DNA of 64,000 nt, taken from positions 1,860,001 through 1,924,000 of the forward strand of contig NZ_CP142435.1 of NCBI RefSeq assembly GCF_039830095.1, in the 5' to 3' direction. Every line of letters begins with the position of its first letter. The stretch's first letter is position 1. Source of the DNA: Dolosigranulum savutiense. Its GTDB lineage: Bacteria > Bacillota > Bacilli > Lactobacillales > Carnobacteriaceae_A. Positions 53,880 to 64,000 of the stretch are shown here, one piece after another. Position numbers and translations under genes: made by a program. The notes below the pieces were generated by a model. That model ran no database searches, was not told the DNA's origin, and worked only from the letters and a program-made list of their open reading frames with translations.

Positions 53880-56800
53880 TTAAAGGAAGTCAATTGCTTC
53901 TACCAAGTCAAGTGAGATTATAACAGCTCTTACAACGGGTTTATTCAAGGTAACTTCGAGGGCTTGCTTGTATAAGTTTAGCTGACCGCTGTATTTTTGT
54001 CGTAATTCGGCTTTTGCTTTTTGTTCACCAAGATAGCTGATTCGATCAGTCTTGTAGTCGTATAGGACGATCCCTTCTTCTGTTTCAAAATAGCCATCCA
54101 CAATTCCGTGAATCAATACATAATCATCGACTGCATCAATTTGTTCGAAAATATCACGGGCAGCCATCAACAGCGAGAATGGTTTTTCTGTCTGGAGTCG
54201 GTCACCTTGTTGCAATAACTCCTGGCCAAAATCAGTCTGGAAAAATTGGACAATCGATTGAATCGGCACTTGTTTAGTCGTAGTGGCATCTAATTGATGA
54301 TTGTCTGCCAATTGTGTTAACTGCGCCAATACAGTCTCTAGCGTTATCTCGTTAGTTAAGTCCAGTGATTGAAGCAGTAAATGCGTCACCTGCCCGATAT
54401 CGCTCGCAGTCGGTTGTGACTTATGTGCTTGTATAAAGCTTGGATCGGCTAGTTCATCTTGAACATAGCGATTAATCGATGGCTTCTGTGCTGAGATATC
54501 TAGCTTAACCATTTGACCATCTTCGGGCACTTCGAATAATCGCTTCAATTCTGAGACCGATTGATAACTGGTTGTTTCAGTGGATGATTGATGCGTATAG
54601 GGTGTCATCATTCGATCGATCGCCTGTTGGATGGTTGAGTCATGCAGCGATACCTGGGTTAGTTCGACCGGTTGTTCTTTGTGCTTCACTTCTTGAGCAG
54701 GTTGGCTAAGTAAATCCTGTTCATTTTTGAACGTGATATCAAAGTTAGCCGCAAACTGTTCGATGGTGTGGTTGCCTGATTTATCAAGTGGCGCTTCTAG
54801 GAGTTCGTGGTTATTGAAGGAACGATGACGGATTAAACAATAGCCAATCCAGTCTAAGAAAGTTGTTTGTCCTGTTGTCCGTAAATAATCGGGCAGAATC
54901 AAGTCTTCGTGTCGTCGTGCTTGCTGCCAAGTTTCAATGGCTTTTTCTTTTGTTTTATAGCTACCCACTAAGAATAATTTTTGTTCCGCCCGGGTTAAAG
55001 CCACATAAAGTACTCGCATTTGTTCAGAGAGTAATTGGTTTTTCTTCCGAATGCTGAGCCCTTGATTCATCCAGGTTGGGTACCTTATATGCTGAGCAAC
55101 ATCGATATAATCGGTCCCAAATCCGAAAGATTGCTCTAAAGTGTACGTCCCTTGTGCATCGGAAATATTATGTCGCCGTGCTAAATTACAAACAAACACA
55201 GCGGGAAATTCGAGTCCTTTGCTCCCATGAATCGTCATCACCCGAACAGCATTGTCTTCATCGGTAATGTGTGACGCTTCGGCCAAGTCTTTATCTTGTG
55301 CTTTCATTTTTTCAATAAAGCGAATAAAGTGAAATAACCCTTTAAAACTGGATGCTTCATAAACAGCAGCACGCTCATATAAGGCATGTAAATTAGCTTT
55401 TCGTTGTGAGCCGGCAGGTAACCCTCCTACATAGTTTAAAAAGCCTGTATCGTCATAAATACGCCAAATAAGCTCAGTTAATGGATGATCTCTTGCAAAA
55501 TCACGCCACGCCGTTAATTGATTCAAGAATGCTTGGCAAGTTTTAGCTTGCGGCTGTTCATCTAGCTCAGCAAATTGCTGCAATGCATCGAAGTAGGATA
55601 CATTTTTATCTGCAATCCGAATTTGAGCTAATGCCGACTCATCTAGACCCACAATCGGCGAGCGCAATACGGCGGCTAATGGAATATCCTGGCGTGGATT
55701 ATCAATAACTTTCAGCAGTGACATCATTAAGAGCAATTCAGTTGTTTGGAAATAGTTTTCTGTCTGATTAAGTGCTACAGGAATATTGAACGCCTGACAT
55801 GTTTCTTGGAGCAATAAATTATGGCGCTTCGTTGGCGTTAAAATTGCAATATCTCGGTATTTAATCGGTCGCATGGTCTGTGATTCTTTATCATAAATAA
55901 GAAACTCTTCTTCAATGAGTTCCTGAATACGACTAGCAATCAGCTTGAACTCCCCTTCAGCACTCGTACGAATAGCGTCCTCACTGGTCGCTTCTTCACC
56001 CTCTTGTTCATAAATCAACAGTTCAGGCTGCATCTCCTCACTCATCGGAAAGTCTGTCATGCCTTGAACAAGCGCCGCTGATTCATCATAGGTCATCTCC
56101 CCAACTGTCTCATCCATCAGTTGCATAAAAATCAAGTTAACAAAGGAAATAACAGCGCCGTTCGACCGGAAATTTTCTGCTAAAATAATACTGGTTCCTG
56201 ATTGCTTGTTCTCTGCTTGATATGACTGATATTTTTCTAAAAACAACGACGGATCCGCCTGACGAAACCCATAAATCGACTGCTTCACATCTCCTACCAT
56301 AAATCGATTCCCCGGTGTTTCTTCAGCTAAAAACGTTAGAATCGTTTCTTGTAATTTGTTAATATCTTGATATTCATCAATCATAACTTCCGCAAAAAAT
56401 TCACGATAATACTGTGAAGCCTCAGTTGCCATGGGATTCCCATCCGTATCCTCTGTTGCCAGAATTTGGAGCGTTAATTGTTCAAGATCGTTAAAGTCTA
56501 GAGCATTAATCTCAGCCTTTCGTTTGGAATAAGCGGTGCTAAAATCAAGTGTTATTTGAGTTAATGTTTGGACAATCGGTGCGAGTTGTTTCATCTGATC
56601 AAGTTGCATGGCAAGTGGTACAGCGAAGAACTGTTCGTGAATAGCTGTCACACGGTCACGAATTTGATCGAAAATATCTTTCACGACTTGTAGTGCTTCA
56701 TACATCTCTTCGTCCGAATCTTTGCGTGGGCCACCTCTCTTCGTCGGAAACTGAAACTCACTTACTGTCATTTCCAGCGCCTCTAAATTGTGAGTGTTCA

Positions 56801-57659
56801 AGTGTGTCTTCATTTGTTCCAAAACATCTTGAATCGGCTCAAATTTTTTCATAAATTTGCTAAATGATTTATTTTCTTGGTAAGTTACACCGATTGCTTG
56901 AGCTTGCTCTAATAAGGTTAGTAGGTAATCAATATCACTCGCTAGTTTAGGTGCAATAAGGTGTTGGTAAATAGGCGAATCTACTAACTGATCTACTTGA
57001 TAGAGTGCCGGTAAATTAGCCAACCATCTATTAGGCGATGGATTGGCTACACTGAACTCATACAGTTCAAGAATAAGCGACTTCAGTGCATCGAGTGAGC
57101 GATCAGAGGCATACATCCGCACTAACGTATGAAAATGCGCCGACTCCGCCTCAAACCAATCTTCCAGCACCTCTTCCAGGACGTCTTCTTTTAACAAAAT
57201 CCGTTCTGTATCATCCGCTAGCAAACGAAACACTGGATCAATATCAATTAAGTAATAAAAGCGCCGGATTACTTGCAAGCAAAATGAATGCAAGGTTGAA
57301 ATATGCGCCTGTGTTACGTTTGAAATTTGACGCGATAAATGTTGTTTGCTTGCTTGGGTCAATTGACGATCTTCCGCTGTGCCGGCTTGATTAATTTCCT
57401 TACGTAGCGCTCGAGCAATACGATCTTTCATCTCTTTCGCTGCTGCTTCTGTAAACGTTACAACAAGTAACTCATCGATATTGACACCCATCTTCACATG
57501 TTCAATAACTCGCTTAACGAGCACAGAAGTCTTCCCTGAACCTGCACTCGCAGATACCAATATATCTTCTCCTGTATCGTAAATCGCTTGCCATTGTCCA
57601 TCCGTTTCCCGGGCATTTTCCGGTTTCAGCGGAATGGATCGGTTAACTAATTGACTCAT
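53880..57659 (-). CDS. addA: ATP-dependent helicase/nuclease subunit A (AddA/RexA)
   Basis: A 1259-aa UvrD-like helicase with C-terminal RecB-family nuclease domain. Walker A SASAGSGKTSVLVKRV (about residue 35), Walker B IDEYQDIN, helicase motif VMTIHGSKGLEFPAVF, and the nuclease motif LYDYKTDR with the following QLNLYKQAL. With AddB it processes double-strand breaks and makes RecA substrates at Chi-like sites. The start at 57659 follows AAGGAG and lies inside the addB 3' end. Confidence 0.96.
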   Translation of the reverse strand: MSQLVNRSIPLKPENARETDGQWQAIYDTGEDILVSASAGSGKTSVLVKRVIEHVKMGVNIDELLVVTFTEAAAKEMKDRIARALRKEINQAGTAEDRQLTQASKQHLSRQISNVTQAHISTLHSFCLQVIRRFYYLIDIDPVFRLLADDTERILLKEDVLEEVLEDWFEAESAHFHTLVRMYASDRSLDALKSLILELYEFSVANPSPNRWLANLPALYQVDQLVDSPIYQHLIAPKLASDIDYLLTLLEQAQAIGVTYQENKSFSKFMKKFEPIQDVLEQMKTHLNTHNLEALEMTVSEFQFPTKRGGPRKDSDEEMYEALQVVKDIFDQIRDRVTAIHEQFFAVPLAMQLDQMKQLAPIVQTLTQITLDFSTAYSKRKAEINALDFNDLEQLTLQILATEDTDGNPMATEASQYYREFFAEVMIDEYQDINKLQETILTFLAEETPGNRFMVGDVKQSIYGFRQADPSLFLEKYQSYQAENKQSGTSIILAENFRSNGAVISFVNLIFMQLMDETVGEMTYDESAALVQGMTDFPMSEEMQPELLIYEQEGEEATSEDAIRTSAEGEFKLIASRIQELIEEEFLIYDKESQTMRPIKYRDIAILTPTKRHNLLLQETCQAFNIPVALNQTENYFQTTELLLMMSLLKVIDNPRQDIPLAAVLRSPIVGLDESALAQIRIADKNVSYFDALQQFAELDEQPQAKTCQAFLNQLTAWRDFARDHPLTELIWRIYDDTGFLNYVGGLPAGSQRKANLHALYERAAVYEASSFKGLFHFIRFIEKMKAQDKDLAEASHITDEDNAVRVMTIHGSKGLEFPAVFVCNLARRHNISDAQGTYTLEQSFGFGTDYIDVAQHIRYPTWMNQGLSIRKKNQLLSEQMRVLYVALTRAEQKLFLVGSYKTKEKAIETWQQARRHEDLILPDYLRTTGQTTFLDWIGYCLIRHRSFNNHELLEAPLDKSGNHTIEQFAANFDITFKNEQDLLSQPAQEVKHKEQPVELTQVSLHDSTIQQAIDRMMTPYTHQSSTETTSYQSVSELKRLFEVPEDGQMVKLDISAQKPSINRYVQDELADPSFIQAHKSQPTASDIGQVTHLLLQSLDLTNEITLETVLAQLTQLADNHQLDATTTKQVPIQSIVQFFQTDFGQELLQQGDRLQTEKPFSLLMAARDIFEQIDAVDDYVLIHGIVDGYFETEEGIVLYDYKTDRISYLGEQKAKAELRQKYSGQLNLYKQALEVTLNKPVVRAVIISLDLVEAIDFL

Positions 57660-60600
57660 TATCGTCATCTCCTTGTAACTGCTCATAGAGTGTTTGTAAT
57701 TTTTGTATATAGGCTTCTTTTGACAAATTCTCTAAATAGCGGTAGTTATTCTCAGGTAGCAAGGCATCAAATAGAGAAATACTATGAAACTTCCCACCAG
57801 GTGCACTGTCAGCATATTGATCTTTATAAGGGCGCAACTCAATTTGACCTGAAATAATCGCTTTTCCTGCTTGTTGAATGAGCGATCGGTTATGTTGGAA
57901 CATTAATTTCAACTCAGTTGGTGTGATTATTTTAGACCGCTTAGACGGCGTGCCGTCCGCATTTAACTTAATCGGATAAATGAGTGAACCGACTTTGGGT
58001 GCCAATGTTTGTTCAAATTGCGCAAACACATCCGGATAATTAATAATCATCCCATCGTATTTAAACGCCTTCAACCATGCTTCGTCAGCCGATTGATTGA
58101 GCAAGTCGGTATAGTTTAGCCAGGGTGAATAGACTTGCGCATAAAAAGCACTCATTGGTCGATGTGCCTGACCGAATAATGCTTGCGAGTGTGTGAGTGC
58201 CACATCAAAGTATGTGAGCATCTGAAGCATCAATCCCGCCTCTAACTGGCTATAATCCAATGATTTACGGCTTGATTTATAATCAACAACTTGCAAGTGA
58301 TGTTGCCCTTCTACCACCATTTGATCGATTCGATCGATTTTTCCACGTACATGCAAGGTGTGCTGCGGGGATAAGTGGAAGCTTAAACCAGGTATACCCG
58401 TCTGTGATCCTAAGCGTCCAAAGAGCACTTCTGTCTTGGACGGCTGCATAGCACTTCGTCTAAATTGCTCTTGCATCACTAATAGTTGTTCACGGACGGT
58501 CTCTTGGAGCATTTGGGCGATAAAAGCTAACTGATGCGTTGTTGTCAATATTTTATACCGCGATTTGGTCAATAAGTCTTTAGCAATTTCAGCTGCTAAT
58601 TCACGAATTTGGTCTGAGGGTACTGCCGTTATATCTAGTCCTTCATTGATTACATGGCTAAACAATCGATCAAGAATATCGTGATAAAAACTGCCTGATT
58701 CAGCCGGCGTAAGTTGCAAGGTGTCACGCTCACGTAATTTCAATCCATATTGCAAGAAATGACTATAAGGATCTTTGAAGTATTGCTCTAATTGTGAAAT
58801 AGACAGATGCATATCTGTCCCGTATAGTTGTTCAGCCACTGCAGGATCAATAGGTTTAGGTATATTTTTGTACGATAAACTAGTTAATAATCGTTCTTGC
58901 GCGGGACTTAAAGAACGCATCATATAACGGTACAGCCCAGACCAAAACGGATTGAGGGGCTGCTGATTATCCCGAGTCATGCGCAGGACTTGAATGAGCT
59001 TACCTAAAGTGGACTGAAATCCACCAATTAATGGCAATATAGCGGAAGAGTGCTCTTGACGGAGTGTCTCTTCGATAGACGGCAATCTATTCAGCTTCAA
59101 TGTTGGAAAATGATGAATCATTCGCTCGATATAGGGACTTAAATAATGATCATTCCCACTATCTCTTTTTTGGCTATAAGTGATAATTAATTGTTCACTC
59201 GCTGCATTGAACATCCGATACGCCGCAAAGGGTTCTCCAGCCAGTAGCGCCGCAGTGGATGGTAATAAGTATTGTTGATCCCCTAACTGCTCGGCTATCA
59301 TCTCTCGATCCTCATCCGTTAAAATAGATGACTGTTCGGTCGTCACGGGTAAGGCTTCCTCGTTCACTCCCAATAAAAATACAATCTTATGACGTGCAAC
59401 GCGTGAAAAGGTAAATGGAGAAACGGTTACTTGATCTAATGTCGGCGGTACTGAACTGTAAGTCCCCTGTTCAAACCCCGTCTCAAAAATGGCTAAGCAT
59501 TCATCCACTGTCCATACTTGTGTACCTAAAATGTCAACAAATTCATCTAACAAGTTGACAAAAACCTTCCATACTTGTTCGTGCTTGCGCGAATGGTCAA
59601 GTTGTCCGTGCTCAATATCACGATCGCGCCAAGCCAGTAATCGTTCTTTAATTCCTTGCTTCACTAAAAAATTATATAAGGCCTGCACCGCTTCTAGGTT
59701 CGTCTCCGCCTCATCGAAGGCAGCAAATAACGGTAGCAATGCCTCTCGAATAATATTTTTCACCGTATTGGCAGTCTCTTCCAATTGTTGATCATAATCT
59801 AGAGGTTCGCTTATCTCATCTAAGTCAAATCGTGCATACTGCCACGGCTCATCGCGTAACCAATAAGATCCTTCATAACCATACGCTAACATCACATTCT
59901 CCATGACATCAACCATTTGGCGCCAATCCTGCGCTGAATAACTGGCCGGCACGAATAACTCCGTCTTTAACAAACTCATCATATCTTCATAACGAAAATG
60001 ACGTTTATACAATCGTAATAACGCATTTAAAAATAAGGCAAAGGGATGATCAGCCATTGATTCCCGTTCATTCATAAAATATGGAATCCCTTCCTGCTGA
60101 AAAATAGGATGCAGTACCTCTTTATAGTGATCGAGATGACGTGTCGTAACTAAGATGTCTCGATACCGAAAGCCTTTCAGACGCGTTAACTCACGAATAG
60201 TGGCAGCAATATATTCAACTTCCGCCTGCTTTGTCGTTGCTTGCACCACTTGAATTGCCTCATCTGTTGAGGGAATTGTTGATTTCTGCGGCAAACTCTG
60301 CCCATTTTGGGAATGAATCCAAAAGCGTTCCAAGGCAATTAACGGGGGGGCAATTGTTTCATCCACATCATCGAGTAAAATGTTTTCGACCGGCACCATA
60401 CCCCATTCTGGCGTCTTCACTAAATTAAAAATTGTATGGTACGTCATCCCCGATTGATAGAATAAATCGAAATTGCTCGGTCGCTCATTTAACATATATG
60501 GTCGATCTAAGGTTAAGGCAAGATAAACATGCTGACAATGTGCAATTAAGGTAAGAACCAACTCCAATTCCTGAGCCGAGAATGTTTCTAGCTGATTAAT

Positions 60601-61206
60601 TATAATGACGGTCTTGGACAAATCGCGTTGCTTTAACTCCACAATTAACAGTCGCAAGACATCTTCTTTCTCCAAATATTTGCCGTCCAGTGCATCTAAG
60701 AATCTTTCATAAATTAGTGATAAATCGTGTAATTTTTGAGTTAGATCATGCGCATCCACTTGATTATTTATATTATGCAAACTTTCTGGATCAATTTTGC
60801 CTCCCCGAAATTCCAGTAGCATCTGCAGAACTTTTTGGATAAAGCCTTCAAAATGACTTTCTCCGCGAAAAATAGTTAAGTCTTCTTCAATATCACGAAT
60901 AATATGCTTCACTAACATACTTAACCCTGTCTCTGATAGACGTGTCTGACTGAATGTTCCCGTTTGTTGTAGCAGATGCCAAGCTAGGCGATTAAAACTA
61001 TACACTTGTAAATTAATCATGCCACTTTGAGACTGATCTTTATTGAAATATTTTAACATAGCCACTTCCGACTCAAACTTCAAATGATCTGGAATTAAAT
61101 AATAGACGGTCTCTACGCCATCTTGTTGTAACTGCTGCTTAGCTAAATCATATAAATACGGTTCTTTTTTACTGGTCGCTCGGCCTAAAACAAAAGTTAA
61201 TGCCAT
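57643..61206 (-). CDS. addB: ATP-dependent nuclease subunit B (RexB type)
   Basis: A 1187-aa AddB-family protein. The position of Walker A reads LGRATSKKEPYL, which lacks the GKS/T P-loop, and the C-terminal region has none of the Cys residues of the AddB Fe-S cluster. Both are features of the RexB form of streptococci and lactobacilli. The nuclease motif VVDYKSSRKSLD and QMLTYFD are intact. Start at 61206 follows AAGGAG; longer frames run into a terminator. Overlaps addA by 17 bases. Confidence 0.94.
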   Translation of the reverse strand: MALTFVLGRATSKKEPYLYDLAKQQLQQDGVETVYYLIPDHLKFESEVAMLKYFNKDQSQSGMINLQVYSFNRLAWHLLQQTGTFSQTRLSETGLSMLVKHIIRDIEEDLTIFRGESHFEGFIQKVLQMLLEFRGGKIDPESLHNINNQVDAHDLTQKLHDLSLIYERFLDALDGKYLEKEDVLRLLIVELKQRDLSKTVIIINQLETFSAQELELVLTLIAHCQHVYLALTLDRPYMLNERPSNFDLFYQSGMTYHTIFNLVKTPEWGMVPVENILLDDVDETIAPPLIALERFWIHSQNGQSLPQKSTIPSTDEAIQVVQATTKQAEVEYIAATIRELTRLKGFRYRDILVTTRHLDHYKEVLHPIFQQEGIPYFMNERESMADHPFALFLNALLRLYKRHFRYEDMMSLLKTELFVPASYSAQDWRQMVDVMENVMLAYGYEGSYWLRDEPWQYARFDLDEISEPLDYDQQLEETANTVKNIIREALLPLFAAFDEAETNLEAVQALYNFLVKQGIKERLLAWRDRDIEHGQLDHSRKHEQVWKVFVNLLDEFVDILGTQVWTVDECLAIFETGFEQGTYSSVPPTLDQVTVSPFTFSRVARHKIVFLLGVNEEALPVTTEQSSILTDEDREMIAEQLGDQQYLLPSTAALLAGEPFAAYRMFNAASEQLIITYSQKRDSGNDHYLSPYIERMIHHFPTLKLNRLPSIEETLRQEHSSAILPLIGGFQSTLGKLIQVLRMTRDNQQPLNPFWSGLYRYMMRSLSPAQERLLTSLSYKNIPKPIDPAVAEQLYGTDMHLSISQLEQYFKDPYSHFLQYGLKLRERDTLQLTPAESGSFYHDILDRLFSHVINEGLDITAVPSDQIRELAAEIAKDLLTKSRYKILTTTHQLAFIAQMLQETVREQLLVMQEQFRRSAMQPSKTEVLFGRLGSQTGIPGLSFHLSPQHTLHVRGKIDRIDQMVVEGQHHLQVVDYKSSRKSLDYSQLEAGLMLQMLTYFDVALTHSQALFGQAHRPMSAFYAQVYSPWLNYTDLLNQSADEAWLKAFKYDGMIINYPDVFAQFEQTLAPKVGSLIYPIKLNADGTPSKRSKIITPTELKLMFQHNRSLIQQAGKAIISGQIELRPYKDQYADSAPGGKFHSISLFDALLPENNYRYLENLSKEAYIQKLQTLYEQLQGDDDNESIS

Positions 61207-61218
61207 GTTCTCACTCCT

Positions 61219-61251
61219 TAAAAAACGGGGCGATTTCATTGATCGCCCCGT
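61219..61251 (-). terminator. pepT terminator
   Basis: On the minus strand ACGGGGCGAT (61251-61242) pairs with ATCGCCCCGT (61234-61225), then T6. It ends the pepT transcript just before the rexB ribosome binding site, so rexBA either has its own promoter or reads through. Confidence 0.85.
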
Positions 61252-61263
61252 CAACATCCTTTT

Positions 61264-62487
61264 TTATTTAGCGGCTAATTCAGCAATTTTTACAATCGTA
61301 TCGACCGCTTTTTCCATACTTTGAACCGATACATACTCATAACGGCCGTGGAAATTCTCTCCACCTGCGAAAATATTTGGTGTCGGTAAGCCCATAAATG
61401 AAATCTTACTCCCGTCAGTTCCTCCACGAATAGGCTCAATAATCGGCTTAATATCAAGCGCCAACATTGCATTTTGAGCTAAGTCAACCGGGCGCATATC
61501 TTGCTCAATAATTTCAGCCATATTATAGTACTGATCATTGAGCTCAATTGTAATTGGATCAATAGCGTAGCGGTCATTCAACTCCTTAGCGATAGTTTCA
61601 GCTAACTGCTTACGTTGGTTAAACTTATCGCGTGAGTGATCGCGAATGATGTACTCAGCTTCGGCTTCTTCCACTGTTCCATTCACGGACATTAAGTGGA
61701 AAAATCCCTGACGCTCATCTGTTTTTTCTGGTACATCTTCAGCCGGTAGCTTAGCATGGAAGTCATGAGCAAGTTGCAAGGCATTGATCATGGTATCTTT
61801 CGCTGTTCCGGGGTGGACATTTTTACCTTGAATAGATAGTTTTAATCCAGCAGCGTTGAAACTTTCATATTGCAGTTCACCGACCGGGCCCCCATCCATC
61901 GTATAAGCAAAGTCAGCCGCAAAATGTGCTACATCAAAATGATCAGCTCCACGACCAATCTCTTCATCGGGTCCAAACGCTACGCGGATTTTACCATGTT
62001 TAATTTCTGGATGATCAATCAAGTACTCTACCGCACTTAAAATTTCTACGATACCTGACTTATCATCGGATCCAAGCAGTGTCGTTCCATCGGTTGTAAT
62101 TAAGGTCTGCCCGACATAATTTTTCAAGTTAGGAAAATCTTCTGGCGATAGCGTAAACTGATCATTCAACTGAATAGCTTCCCCATCGTAATCCTCATGA
62201 ATTTGTGGCTGGATATTTTCTGAAGCAAAATCAGCGGTATCAATATGAGCAATAAATCCAATTACTGGCACATCGTGTTCTGTATTTGCTGGTAAAGTAG
62301 CCGTCACAAACCCATTGGCGTCATTGTAGTGAATCTCACTTAAGCCAATAGCTTCCAAGTCCGGTATTAAGACTTCTTTTGCAAATGTAACTTGGCGTTC
62401 TGTCGATGGAATAGTTTCACTATTCACATCTGAGCGCGTATTCACCTTGACATATTTTAAAAATCGATCAACTAAATTGTTATACAT
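61264..62487 (-). CDS. pepT: Peptidase T
   Basis: A 407-aa M20 dizinc tripeptidase of normal length. Metal and catalytic motifs are [12 protein letters not shown] (His and Asp), [20 protein letters not shown] (catalytic Glu), DGGPVGEL and [20 protein letters not shown]. Start at 62487 because GAGGAG lies eight bases upstream; GTG 62496 overlaps that site. Confidence 0.97.
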   Translation of the reverse strand: MYNNLVDRFLKYVKVNTRSDVNSETIPSTERQVTFAKEVLIPDLEAIGLSEIHYNDANGFVTATLPANTEHDVPVIGFIAHIDTADFASENIQPQIHEDYDGEAIQLNDQFTLSPEDFPNLKNYVGQTLITTDGTTLLGSDDKSGIVEILSAVEYLIDHPEIKHGKIRVAFGPDEEIGRGADHFDVAHFAADFAYTMDGGPVGELQYESFNAAGLKLSIQGKNVHPGTAKDTMINALQLAHDFHAKLPAEDVPEKTDERQGFFHLMSVNGTVEEAEAEYIIRDHSRDKFNQRKQLAETIAKELNDRYAIDPITIELNDQYYNMAEIIEQDMRPVDLAQNAMLALDIKPIIEPIRGGTDGSKISFMGLPTPNIFAGGENFHGRYEYVSVQSMEKAVDTIVKIAELAAK

Positions 62488-62509
62488 TAAAATCACTCCT
62501 CTTTATTTT

Positions 62510-63628
62510 TTACTGCTGACTAATATATTGAAACATATCACTCTGACAAGTCGCTTCTTGCACTTCAATCGACCAATTCTGTTCTTGGTTAAAGGCTTCT
62601 AACTTCTCCGCTAAGTGGGGAACAATGATATGTTCTGTATAATGACCCATATCGATAAAGTCCAAACCAGCTCGCATCATATCTTGCGCCGTATGATAAC
62701 TAATATCTCCCGTAATATAGAGTGTCGCCCCTTTTTGCTTGGCTGCTTCAAAACTACTACTACCTGCTCCACCAAAAATAGCCACTCGCTCATGCACACG
62801 GGTTTCATCATGTGTGCCATAACGTACCCCTGATACATCGAAGGTTTTCATAATATGTTGGGCCAATTCAGGAGTTGATTTACCGACTGTACCCACACGA
62901 CCATAACCATATGCCTGCCCACCACTCTGCAGTTGGACGACATTATAGACCGGCTTTTCATACGGATGAGCGCCACGTAAAGCCTGCAAGACGGTCGATA
63001 ATTCTGACTCATTGACTAAAAATTCAAGGCGACTCTCGGCTGTCTCTTCCGGTTGCCCCACTGTACCAATGGCTGGATCGGCTCCGACCTTTGGCGTAAA
63101 ATGTCCCATACCGCTACTTTCATAGTACACGTCCGTATAATGATCGGAAAAAGTTATGTGTTCAAGAATAGCCTCCACCACTGTCTGTTTCTCCGCTTCT
63201 GGGACAAAAACTGTTAACTGATATTGAGATTCTTGTTGGGTAATAGTAACAATTTTTCTATCCGAACTCATTTCAATCGCATCTGCCAGCCAATCATTCA
63301 CCCCACCTATTGCTGCATCAAGATTGGTATGCGCTGCATATAGCGCAATCTCATGCTTGATTAAGGCAATATATTGCTGCCGACGCGGATCTTCACCATT
63401 TAGTGTTTGTAACTTATTGAAGATGGGCGGATGGTGCGTCACAATCAAGTCAATCTCTTGGTCAATCGCTTCCTGCAGTGTATCCTGATCTAAATCTAAT
63501 GCCACCATCACCTTACTCACCCGCTGATCCTTTGTGCCAAATATTAACCCAATTGGATCCCAATCTTCCGCTAAGTGCGGTGGTGCAAATTGTTCAATTT
63601 GTGATATAATATCGCCTACTGTTGTCAC
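62510..63628 (-). CDS. Nif3-like dinuclear metal centre protein
   Basis: A 372-aa Nif3/YqfO family protein (often labelled GTP cyclohydrolase 1 type 2). Metal motifs are VTHHPPIF (His pair), AAHTNLD, and the C-terminal DMGHYTEHIIVP; a CutA1-like insert (about 130-235) sits in the middle, as in YqfO of Bacillus. Its ATG overlaps the trmK stop (ATGA), the standard pair. True substrate unclear in the family. Confidence 0.94.
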   Translation of the reverse strand: MTTVGDIISQIEQFAPPHLAEDWDPIGLIFGTKDQRVSKVMVALDLDQDTLQEAIDQEIDLIVTHHPPIFNKLQTLNGEDPRRQQYIALIKHEIALYAAHTNLDAAIGGVNDWLADAIEMSSDRKIVTITQQESQYQLTVFVPEAEKQTVVEAILEHITFSDHYTDVYYESSGMGHFTPKVGADPAIGTVGQPEETAESRLEFLVNESELSTVLQALRGAHPYEKPVYNVVQLQSGGQAYGYGRVGTVGKSTPELAQHIMKTFDVSGVRYGTHDETRVHERVAIFGGAGSSSFEAAKQKGATLYITGDISYHTAQDMMRAGLDFIDMGHYTEHIIVPHLAEKLEAFNQEQNWSIEVQEATCQSDMFQYISQQ

Positions 63629-64000
63629 GACTGAATCATCTCCTTAATGTGTTGTTGTTGCTCTTTAATATTGGCTACATTCTCTGTCACATCATCTCTT
63701 GCTTGATCCAACTGACCCAAGATATAATCTAATTTATCATGCTCAGCCTGCCATTTTTTCTTAAAAATAGCTGACTTCTCTCGCATCAAAAACTTGCCAA
63801 ATACTTGCTCATCAATACTTAACTGAACCGGTTCTGTAGCAGGTTCAGCCACTATAATTTCATAGATATGTTCTTGATCTTCCAAGATTTCTTCAGCAAC
63901 AATTTCGTAATGAATCGACGTCAAAAAGGCCCGCAACTGCGCCTCACCTACGTTCGGTTGCAGGATTAAGCGCTCTGTCTGCTTAAATCGTCCAGAAGCT
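63625..64000 (-). CDS. trmK: tRNA (adenine(22)-N(1))-methyltransferase TrmK, C-terminal part
   Basis: The frame is open to the window edge. The visible 124 or so residues start within a strand ending ERLILQPNVGEAQLRAFL, continue as IVAEEILEDQEHIYEIIVAE, and end in the helical coiled-coil domain typical of TrmK C-termini. The Rossmann SAM-binding part lies beyond the window. Coupled to the Nif3-family gene. Confidence 0.9.
   Translation of the reverse strand, partial: ASGRFKQTERLILQPNVGEAQLRAFLTSIHYEIVAEEILEDQEHIYEIIVAEPATEPVQLSIDEQVFGKFLMREKSAIFKKKWQAEHDKLDYILGQLDQARDDVTENVANIKEQQQHIKEMIQS

Noticed and set aside
57643-61206. RexB as a broken AddB
   Set aside because: Loss of the P-loop and Fe-S Cys residues is normal for the Lactobacillales RexB form; the frame and nuclease motif are intact.

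Overview
The window is low-GC Firmicutes DNA. It reads as the chromosome of a non-sporulating Lactobacillales bacterium, and a member of the Aerococcaceae/Carnobacteriaceae side is my best guess. Pointers are PflBA, RexAB-type AddAB without an Fe-S cluster, CodY behind xerC-hslVU, a TrpXYZ-type ABC transporter, Fst-family type I toxins, and many strong AGGAGG ribosome binding sites. I see no rRNA or tRNA genes, CRISPR array, prophage or intact transposase.

Layout. 1-6 kb: CsbD-like protein, then ypmS-yozE-deoD, a CtpA-type protease, signal peptidase I, rbgA-rnhB. 6-9 kb: trpXYZ behind a leader with a short Trp-containing peptide, two terminators and a candidate antiterminator pairing. 9-16.7 kb: an unknown protein, thiM plus a thiamine-binding protein, a tandem PII-like protein with a DUF1538 antiporter-like protein, a metallophosphoesterase that has lost metal ligands, OsmC, GNAT and aminopeptidase AmpS. 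17-21 kb: a YjeM-type amino-acid transporter and a flavodoxin, then an accessory patch with a decayed small-membrane-protein operon and a secreted Ala/Gly-rich protein opposite a small membrane protein. 21-32.8 kb: plsY, parE-parC, pflB-pflA, ppaC, a stand-alone DUF4357 protein, a GerMN lipoprotein and an FMN-binding membrane protein.

32.8-34.3 kb is the most striking segment. Two complete Fst/par type I toxin-antitoxin modules (toxin peptides of 32 and 33 aa, too short for ordinary gene callers) lie in inverted orientation inside about 490-bp inverted repeats. The repeats are symmetric about position 33559, the centre of the one gene between them, which encodes a Lar-like zinc-ribbon membrane protein.

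35-45.8 kb: thiE, then on the minus strand the conserved chain dprA, topA, xerC, hslV, hslU, codY, preceded in transcription order by lspA-rluD, rplS with a probable L19 leader, and an unknown protein. 45.9-48.5 kb: a YkyA/polysaccharide-deacetylase fusion lipoprotein coupled to a DUF4015 putative glycosidase. 48.9-53.7 kb: a peptide-communication-like island with a C39-peptidase ABC exporter split by a one-base frameshift at an A8 tract, an AgrC/AgrA-like two-component system and a 49-aa single-pass membrane protein. 53.9-64 kb (minus strand): rexA, rexB, pepT, a Nif3-family protein and the C-terminal part of trmK, cut by the window edge.

Housekeeping operons are intact and ordinary. The accessory interest lies at 5.99-6.3 kb (attenuator), 19.1-20.9 kb (decay and possible bacteriocin-like pair), 32.8-34.4 kb (inverted toxin-antitoxin unit) and 48.9-53.9 kb (export/quorum island with an IS-end relic).
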